Source: Labilithrix sp. (GTDB lineage Bacteria > Myxococcota_A > Polyangia > Polyangiales > Polyangiaceae). From it: a DNA stretch of 49,975 bases. Every line of letters starts with the position of its first letter. Position 1 is the stretch's first letter. This document shows positions 44,669 through 49,975 of the stretch, one piece after another. Made by a program: the position numbers and the translations under genes. Location of the stretch: the NCBI GenBank assembly GCA_028287065.1, contig JAQBQJ010000189.1, positions 1 through 49,975 on the forward strand, given 5' to 3'. Below the pieces are notes generated by a model. The model was not told where the DNA came from. It ran no database searches and saw nothing but the letters and a program-made list of their open reading frames with translations.

Positions 44669-44746
44669 GTTGCCTTAGTCGTTACGTCTCGCCCGCATCT
44701 CACTGCCTGATGCGCGATCCCAGCCGGTACGGAGGGACGTATCGCC

Positions 44747-46087
44747 ATGGGCTGTCGCACACCAGCGGCCGGCGGCGTCGTCTCCACGACCGTTGCTGCC
44801 GCGACCATCACGCTCGCGCTCTGCTCGGCAGGCTGCGCTCACGGTGCTCGTGCGTCCGGGCTGCACGTCGCGTCGGCGACGGAGCTGCGCTCGGCCGATC
44901 CGCAAGCCACCGCGCCGGTCGGGACCGGCGAGGGCGTCGCGCCGCGTGCCGCGCAGCCCGAGCGCGCGCGCAGCGGACTCGAGGACACGAGCAAGAAGAG
45001 CGCGTCGCTCGAGACCGCGGCCTACACCGACAGCGATCGCGTAACGGTCTTCACACCTGCCATCTCCGGGACCATCGAGAACGTCGTCGACGGGGCCTCG
45101 CTCCACGGCAGCTATCTCGTCGACGTCGTCTCCGCGGCATCCGTCGACATCATCGCGACGGCATCCCGCCGCTGGCACGAGGTCCGGCACGCCGGCGCTC
45201 TCTCCGGCGAATACAAGCCGCACGACCTCGGCATCGGGTTCTCGGCCTCGGTCTCGAGCGAGCCGGATTACTTCTCGTACGGCGCGTCCGGTCACCTCAG
45301 CTACGACTTCGACGAGAAGAACACGTCCATCTTCTTCGGCTACGGCTATGGCCACGACACGATCGGCCGCTCCGGGACCTCGTTCACGACGTTCGCGAGG
45401 TCGCTCCAGCGGGGGAGCCTCTTGCTGGGCGTCGATCAGGTCGTCGGGCCGGCCACGCTCGCGTCGCTCTCGCTCGGCGTGATCATCGAGAACGGCGATC
45501 AGTCGAAGCCCTATCGATACATCCCGATGTTCTCGCCGGCCGAGGCGCAGGCCACGCCCGCGGGCGCGTCGGTCGACTACGTGAACGCGCATCGACTGTT
45601 CGAGCGGCCGCTCGAGCAGCTTCCGCTGGCACGCCGGCGCTTCGCCTTGTCGTCGACGCTCGCGCAGCGCTTCGACTCGAGCACGCTGCGCGCGAGCGAG
45701 CGTGTCTACATCGACAACTGGGGCCTGAAGGCGTCGACCACGGACGCTCGCTGGTTCTTCGATGCCGCGGAGCGCATCCGGCTCTGGCCGCACGTTCGCT
45801 TCCACGCGCAGACGCCCGTCGGGTTCTGGCAGCGCGCGTACGTCTCGAGCGGACAACCAGGCTTCGCGCTCCCCGAGCTCCGCACCGGCGATCGCGAGCT
45901 CGGACCGTTGTGGGCGGCGACGGGCGGCGGCGGCGCGAAGCTCTTCCTCGGAAGCGCGGCGCACCCGCACTTCTTCGCGATCGCGATCGAAGCGGACGCC
46001 GTCTACACGTCGTATCTCGACGACCTCTTCATCTCCGGTCGCACCGGCGTGCTCGGGTCGTTGACCCTCGAGGTGGAGGAGCCATGA
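44747..46087 (+). CDS. Outer-membrane beta-barrel protein, DUF3570-like
   Basis: A 446-residue exported protein. The signal region (about 15-32) ends near CSAGC, which could be a lipobox. From residue 95 on the sequence alternates in barrel-type strands: VTVFTPAISGTIENVVDG, LHGSYLVDVVSAASVDIIATAS, WHEVRHAGALSGEYK and YGASGHLSYDFDEKNTSIFFGYGYGHD. The AASVDIIATAS block resembles DUF3570 proteins, whose genes usually sit near DUF4266 lipoproteins, as here. It ends with paired strands (AIEADAVYTSYLDDL, then GVLGSLTLEVEEP). A GGAGGGA site precedes ATG at 44747. It overlaps the next gene by four bases. Confidence 0.7.
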   Translation: MGCRTPAAGGVVSTTVAAATITLALCSAGCAHGARASGLHVASATELRSADPQATAPVGTGEGVAPRAAQPERARSGLEDTSKKSASLETAAYTDSDRVTVFTPAISGTIENVVDGASLHGSYLVDVVSAASVDIIATASRRWHEVRHAGALSGEYKPHDLGIGFSASVSSEPDYFSYGASGHLSYDFDEKNTSIFFGYGYGHDTIGRSGTSFTTFARSLQRGSLLLGVDQVVGPATLASLSLGVIIENGDQSKPYRYIPMFSPAEAQATPAGASVDYVNAHRLFERPLEQLPLARRRFALSSTLAQRFDSSTLRASERVYIDNWGLKASTTDARWFFDAAERIRLWPHVRFHAQTPVGFWQRAYVSSGQPGFALPELRTGDRELGPLWAATGGGGAKLFLGSAAHPHFFAIAIEADAVYTSYLDDLFISGRTGVLGSLTLEVEEP

Positions 46088-46641
46088 TGCGCGCGCCGTA
46101 CTCGTGCGTCGCGGTCGCGGCGATCGCGTCCGCGCTCGCCTTCGCTTGGTCGTGCAGCGATCCCGTGCATGATGCACAGGTCGACGCGCTGGGTCCGGAG
46201 GCCCCCGGCGTACCCCGGGGACCGAACCACCGTCCGGGGAGGCCGTGCCTCACCTGTCATGGCGGCCAAGGTCCGTCGGACGTCGAGCTCAGCGTGGCCG
46301 GCACGATCTACCAGACCGCCGCGCCCGACTCGCCTCCGCTCGAGGGCGCGACGGTGACGATCTTCGACGCGACGCAGGACGCCGACGGCGGAGCGCCGCG
46401 GACGTTCCGGACGAACGCGGCCGGCAACTTCTATGCGCGGCGAGCGGAGTGGTCGCCGGTGTACCCGCTCCACGACATCTCGATATCGGCGCCCGGCGTC
46501 GACACGCCGACGCTCATGCACACGACGGTCGGTCGCGACGGCTCGTGCGCGACCTGCCATTTCGATCCGCGCGGCCAGGGCTCGCACGGCCACGTGTACC
46601 TGGTCCTCGAGCCGGCCGATCTCCCGGGGGCGCACCCATGA
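46084..46641 (+). CDS. Lipoprotein with two CXXCH motifs
   Basis: A 185-residue lipoprotein: signal peptide ending ALAFAWSC, then CLTCHGGQGPSD (about residue 58) and CATCHFDPRGQG (about residue 157). Both are c-type haem motifs, so two haems are possible. Between them lies a carboxypeptidase-regulatory-like or Ig-like beta domain (VAGTIYQTAAPDSPPLEGATVTIFD, then FRTNAAGNFYA). It would sit on the outer membrane next to the barrel whose gene it overlaps. Confidence 0.65.
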   Translation: MMRAPYSCVAVAAIASALAFAWSCSDPVHDAQVDALGPEAPGVPRGPNHRPGRPCLTCHGGQGPSDVELSVAGTIYQTAAPDSPPLEGATVTIFDATQDADGGAPRTFRTNAAGNFYARRAEWSPVYPLHDISISAPGVDTPTLMHTTVGRDGSCATCHFDPRGQGSHGHVYLVLEPADLPGAHP

Positions 46642-47198
46642 CGGCCCGAAGCGTACGCATCGCACGGCCGCTCGCCCTCGTGCTCGCGGCGCTCGCATCG
46701 CTCGCGCTGCTCGCGACGTGGTCGGGCGCGTGCGCGCCGCCGCCCGAGGACGCGACGATCGGCATCGTCACGCCCGATCCCGCGCAGTTCCCGCCGGTCA
46801 GCATGCTGCTCGATCGTCGCTGCGGGTCGCTCGATTGCCACGGCGCACGCACGCGGAACCTCCAGATCTACGGGTGCGAGGGCCTCCGGCTCGGCGACGC
46901 GTCGCCGGGATGTCGAAACGCGAGCGGCACCGACACGACCGCCGAGGAGCACGACGCGACGTTCCGTTCTCTCGTCGCGCTCGAGCCGGCCGTGATGACG
47001 GCGGTCGTGCTGGGCAAGGGCGGCAGCCCCGAGCTCCTCACGTTCGTACGCAAGGCGCGCGGCACCGAGGCTCACAAGGGGGGAACGCTCGTCACCCCCG
47101 GCGACGATCAGGACGTGTGCATCACGTCGTGGCTCGCGGGCACGACTGACGCCGACGCATGCGCGCGCGGCCTCGCAGCGCCGGTGATCGCGCGATGA
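46638..47198 (+). CDS. Lipoprotein with a CX4CH motif
   Basis: A 186-residue lipoprotein with a long signal (LALVLAALASLALLATWSGAC). Near residue 60 it has RCGSLDCHG, a CX4CH haem-type site as found in cytochromes c3, followed by RNLQIYGCEGLRLG. Myxobacterial proteins with this RCxxxxCHG start are common and mostly uncharacterised. It is coupled to both neighbours by ATGA-type overlaps. Confidence 0.6.
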   Translation: MTARSVRIARPLALVLAALASLALLATWSGACAPPPEDATIGIVTPDPAQFPPVSMLLDRRCGSLDCHGARTRNLQIYGCEGLRLGDASPGCRNASGTDTTAEEHDATFRSLVALEPAVMTAVVLGKGGSPELLTFVRKARGTEAHKGGTLVTPGDDQDVCITSWLAGTTDADACARGLAAPVIAR

Positions 47199-48775
47199 CG
47201 ACGCACGCTCCGCTTCGTCGCGCGGCGGTGACCGCGACGCTCCTCCTCGGCGTGTTTGCGCTCGAGGCCGACGCGTTCGCCGACCGCCGCACGGAGGCCG
47301 CGGCGAAGGACGCCATCGCGCGCGCCGACGACGACTATCTCCAGAGCAACTTCGACAAGGCGCTGAAGCGACTGCGCGTCGCCGAGCGGATGTGCGGCGA
47401 GGCGAGCTGCACGGCGCCGACCCATGCGGCGCTGCTTCGCGACATCGGAACGATGGAGCTGCGTCTCGGCACGGCCGATGCGGCCGCGAGCTCGTTCCGG
47501 CGGGCGCGGAAGCTCGATCCGACGATCCGTCTGAACCCGAGCTACGACACGAAGGACCTGCGCGAGGCGTGGGAGGCGGCCGTCGCGCCGGTCCAGCTCG
47601 AGAGCGGCGACTTCACGCATCGACCCGCCGCGGAGCAGGCGGCTTCGACGCCGCTCCCCGTGTACGTCGTGAGCGCGACGACGGAGACGCTCGCGAGCGT
47701 GGTCGTGAAGTACCGAAACGACGCGATGCGTACGTTCCGTCGTGCAGTCCTCGCGCGTGCCGGCGAAGGATGGGGCGGTTACATCCCGTGCGCGGACGTG
47801 GTCGCGGGCTCGGTGCACTACTACGTGCAGGGCTTCGACAAGGACGGCGCGCTCGCGGCGAGCTCCGGCGATCCCAACCACACGTTCTCGGTCCCGATCC
47901 GCGAGAGCATCCGCGGCGACGCTCCTTCGCTACCGGGACAGACCGCGCCGGCGAAGTGCGGCGAGGACGACGTGCAGGCCCTGCACCTCGACGAGGGCTC
48001 GCGCTGCCAGGAAGACCGGCAATGCAAGAGCGGGACGTGCTCGTCCGGTCGATGCAAGGCCGTGCAGACGTTCGAACAAGAGGAGGCGACGAGCGGACCG
48101 CGTCCCTATGCGCGCGTGTGGATCGGCGTCGCCGGCTCGATGGACCTCACGGTGCCGGCGGCGAGCAACGAGGTCTGCGCGCAGGCGGCGGGCGTATCGA
48201 CGTCCGGATACTGGTGCACGACGGCCGACGGGAAGGACTACCCGCCGCCCGCGCGGCAGACGGCGCTCGTTCCGGGACGAGGCGGCGCACCGGCGTCGGA
48301 GATCACGCCGGGCAGCGTGCACATCACCGCGACGATCGACTATGCGGCGAGCGCGAATCTCCTGCTCGGCGTTCGGTTCGGATACGTCGCGAATGCGTAC
48401 CCAGGAGACGCGGCGTCGGCGGCGGGGAAGACGATCGGCCCGCCGATCCACGCCGAGGTCCGCGGCACGTGGGTCTTCGGCGACGAGCCGCTCGCGCGCT
48501 CCGGCCTCGCGCCCTACGTGTTCCTGGCTGCAGGGCTCGCGCGGTTCGACACGCCGGCGACGGTGATGGTCGCGGAGAAGGGGGTCGCCGGCGAGCGTGC
48601 GGTCCGCGCGTGGTACGTCGCGGGCCCCGGCTTCGGCGGGATCGGCGCGGGCGCGCGCTACGCATTCTCGCCGCGCGTCGCGTTCTCCACGGCGCTCGGT
48701 GTCGACGCGGCGATCGCGCCGGGAGCCTTCGCCGTGACGGTGTCGCCGGAAATGCATCTCCAATACGGATTCTGA
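47195..48775 (+). CDS. Exported TPR-plus-beta-barrel protein
   Basis: A 526-residue protein with a signal peptide (about 1-31, cleaved after AFA). Residues about 35-115 hold two TPR-like helices (DDDYLQSNFDKALKRLRVAERMC, then GTADAAASSFRRARKLDP). A beta domain (VYVVSATTETLASVVVKYRND) follows. A Cys-rich loop with the CKSGTCSSGRCK motif is seen near 290, and the last 200 residues form strands of an outer-membrane barrel (YARVWIGVAGSMDLTV, then ANLLLGVRFGYVANAY, then MHLQYGF). A terminal Phe fits recognition by the BAM machinery. This architecture is common in myxobacteria; the role is unknown. Confidence 0.62.
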   Translation: MTTHAPLRRAAVTATLLLGVFALEADAFADRRTEAAAKDAIARADDDYLQSNFDKALKRLRVAERMCGEASCTAPTHAALLRDIGTMELRLGTADAAASSFRRARKLDPTIRLNPSYDTKDLREAWEAAVAPVQLESGDFTHRPAAEQAASTPLPVYVVSATTETLASVVVKYRNDAMRTFRRAVLARAGEGWGGYIPCADVVAGSVHYYVQGFDKDGALAASSGDPNHTFSVPIRESIRGDAPSLPGQTAPAKCGEDDVQALHLDEGSRCQEDRQCKSGTCSSGRCKAVQTFEQEEATSGPRPYARVWIGVAGSMDLTVPAASNEVCAQAAGVSTSGYWCTTADGKDYPPPARQTALVPGRGGAPASEITPGSVHITATIDYAASANLLLGVRFGYVANAYPGDAASAAGKTIGPPIHAEVRGTWVFGDEPLARSGLAPYVFLAAGLARFDTPATVMVAEKGVAGERAVRAWYVAGPGFGGIGAGARYAFSPRVAFSTALGVDAAIAPGAFAVTVSPEMHLQYGF

Positions 48776-48884
48776 CCAGGGGAGACGAAGCCATGGCGCA
48801 CTGCCTCCCACCAATCGAGCCCCCCACGTTTGAGTCATTCACTGCCGGTGCTAGAGCATCGCGCGCGTTACGAGGAGACGATCC

Positions 48885-49541
48885 ATGCGAGCTTCCCTGA
48901 CGTTGATCCTTTCGAGCGCCATCGCCCTCTCTGCGATCGCCGGCTGCGCGAGCGCCGCCGATCCGCCGCTCGGCGGACCGTACGGAGGCACCGGTGCGGT
49001 CACCGGACCGACGGCCGGGGCGTCGGCGGATCCGACGGAGCCGGGCGATCCCGCGAGCGAGCCTCCCGCCACGTCCAGCTCCGGATCGGCCGGAAAAACA
49101 GGCACGTCAGGAGCTTCGGGGACGAGCGGCACCAGCGGCACGAGCGGGACGAGCGGCACGAGCGGGTCGGCCAGCAGCAGCGGGTCGTCCGGCACGTCGT
49201 CGTCCGGCACGAGCGGCTCGAGCGGCGCGAGCTCCAGCGGCTCTTCGGGCACCACGCCTGCAGCGACGTGGACGAAGATCTACACGACGTATCTCGCCAC
49301 CGGCACGATCGGCAACTGCGCCAAGGGCGGTTGCCATAGCCAGATGTCCACCTCGGCGAAGGCGTACTCGTGGCTCACCGGGAAGGGGTACATCCGCACG
49401 ACGAAGGCGCCCCTCGCCGATCCTGCGCAGTCGTGTCTGAGCTGGCTCGGCGGCAACATGCCTCCGAACGGAACGGGCTCGAACGCGGCGGCCACCGCCG
49501 ATCTCGCGGCGTGGGCCGCCGGCGGCGCGCCGAACAACTGA
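48885..49541 (+). CDS. Lipoprotein with Ser/Gly/Thr linker and CX4CH motif
   Basis: A 218-residue lipoprotein: signal ending ALSAIAGC, then about 100 residues of Ser/Gly/Thr-rich low-complexity linker, then a compact domain with NCAKGGCHSQM, a CX4CH haem-type motif, and a distal Met candidate in GGNMPPNGTG. The C-terminal AATADLAAWAAGGAPNN is typical of cytochrome-c-like domains in myxobacterial surface proteins. GAGGAG precedes ATG at 48885. The long linker would let the haem-like domain extend away from the membrane. Confidence 0.65.
   Translation: MRASLTLILSSAIALSAIAGCASAADPPLGGPYGGTGAVTGPTAGASADPTEPGDPASEPPATSSSGSAGKTGTSGASGTSGTSGTSGTSGTSGSASSSGSSGTSSSGTSGSSGASSSGSSGTTPAATWTKIYTTYLATGTIGNCAKGGCHSQMSTSAKAYSWLTGKGYIRTTKAPLADPAQSCLSWLGGNMPPNGTGSNAAATADLAAWAAGGAPNN
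49120..49257 (+). repeat. Degenerate 9-bp tandem repeat encoding the Ser/Gly/Thr linker
   Basis: The DNA repeats around a GGCACGAGC unit (Gly-Thr-Ser), with variants GGGACGAGC, GGCTCGAGC and GGCGCGAGC, over about 138 bases inside the lipoprotein gene. Such arrays can change length by slippage, so linker length may differ between strains. Confidence 0.6.
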
Positions 49542-49549
49542 GGCCCGCG

Positions 49550-49753
49550 ATGCACAGGCACCTCGCGCCCGTCGTTGTTCTCGCGCTCGTGCTCGCGGGC
49601 TGCACGCACGTCGCTCCGTACGATCGCGGTCGTCTCGCGCACCCGACCATGACGCAGCCCTTGGGAAGCGCCGCGGCCGATCACCTCCATGCCGTCCAGG
49701 AAGGCGCGGCAGGCGGAGGAACGGTCGCGGAGAGCGGCTGCGGCTGCAACTAG
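49550..49753 (+). CDS. DUF4266 domain lipoprotein
   Basis: A 67-residue lipoprotein with the DUF4266 layout: a signal ending LVLAGC (Cys at residue 18), THVAPYDRGRLAHPTM, a short helix with the His of DHLHAVQEGA, and the glycine/cysteine terminus SGCGCN. These tiny proteins are usually encoded beside DUF3570 barrels, one of which begins this gene group. The gene follows the CX4CH lipoprotein by eight bases and ends with TAG. Confidence 0.78.
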   Translation: MHRHLAPVVVLALVLAGCTHVAPYDRGRLAHPTMTQPLGSAAADHLHAVQEGAAGGGTVAESGCGCN

Positions 49754-49795
49754 CGAGCGACAAGAGGAGCACTCGACGCGCGTGGTCTCTGGCCC

Positions 49796-49945
49796 GCGCG
49801 AGGCTCGGTTTGGTCGGTCATGCGAGAGCGCGCACGAGTCGCGCCGGCGCCCGTTGACGCGGGCGAGAGATGACGACGTTGGAGATGCGGCGCCGTCACG
49901 CCTCCTGCGCGACGGGGGCATGACCGACCAAACCAAGCCTCGCGC
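49796..49945. repeat. 150-bp element bounded by 28-bp inverted repeats
   Basis: The arms at 49796-49823 and 49918-49945 are inverted copies that match at 27 of 28 bases (mismatch at 49806/49935). They share the core GGTTTGGTCGGTCATGC. The 94-base interior has no open frame of note. No target-site duplication is evident on either side. This could be a MITE-like element, a bidirectional terminator or a large regulatory hairpin. Confidence 0.75.
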
Positions 49946-49975
49946 TCCGTTGCTTCCCCACCACAAGCTCGTCGC

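Noticed and set aside
48830-48857. Possible sigma-70 promoter before the Ser/Gly-linker lipoprotein (TTGAGT, 16 bp, TAGAGC)
   Set aside because: The -10 hexamer matches only three of six bases, so the pair is not convincing.
49120-49257. CRISPR-like repetition
   Set aside because: The unit is 9 bp, in frame, without unique spacers, and encodes a Gly/Thr/Ser linker.

Overview
The window is high-GC, densely packed DNA from a Gram-negative bacterium. It carries TamB, an Mla lipid transporter and many outer-membrane lipoproteins. The tandem Ser/Gly/Thr linkers, degenerate CX4CH lipoproteins, use of sigma-54 and presence of alternative complex III suggest Myxococcota, probably a Polyangia-type myxobacterium. 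That assignment is inference; no rRNA or marker gene is present. I see no tRNA, rRNA, CRISPR array, transposase or prophage, and no gap over 300 bases without a gene.

Layout. 1-1234: end of a CPA1 cation/proton antiporter coupled to a TrkA-type NAD-binding regulator. 1354-9837: TamB, an OmpA-type lipoprotein, a decayed enolase-superfamily fragment, a BON lipoprotein, small proteins, a beta-propeller lipoprotein and a GNAT enzyme. 9771-12719 (minus): a possible glycosyltransferase and a GT4-acetyltransferase fusion. 12855-16765: a ferritin-like protein, a small unknown and mlaE-mlaF-mlaD.

16893-29017 is a complete aerobic uptake [NiFe]-hydrogenase island of the group 1h (actinobacterial, high-affinity) type. 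hypFCDE converges with a minus-strand operon hypA-hypB-NifU-like-DUF5947-433 aa protein-protease-DUF6893. hhyS-hhyL and a 74-residue partner diverge from hypA. HypA lacks its zinc domain and the NifU-like protein lacks the cluster-binding cysteines.

29072-41182: a universal stress protein, then an alternative complex III operon (actABCDEF) directly coupled to an A2-type caa3 oxidase (coxBAC plus subunit IV). Electrons from H2 could reach quinone, then complex III, then the oxidase and O2, all from about 24 kb. actB carries an in-frame TAG at a conserved lysine position just before its last Fe-S motif, the most striking anomaly here.

41179-44616: a SulP transporter with a clear sigma-54 promoter, an upstream palindrome and a sensor-less sigma-54 activator, plus a small membrane protein. 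44747-49753: an array of secreted proteins (DUF3570-like barrel, CXXCH and CX4CH lipoproteins, TPR plus barrel, DUF4266 lipoprotein). The right end carries a 150-bp element bounded by 28-bp inverted repeats.
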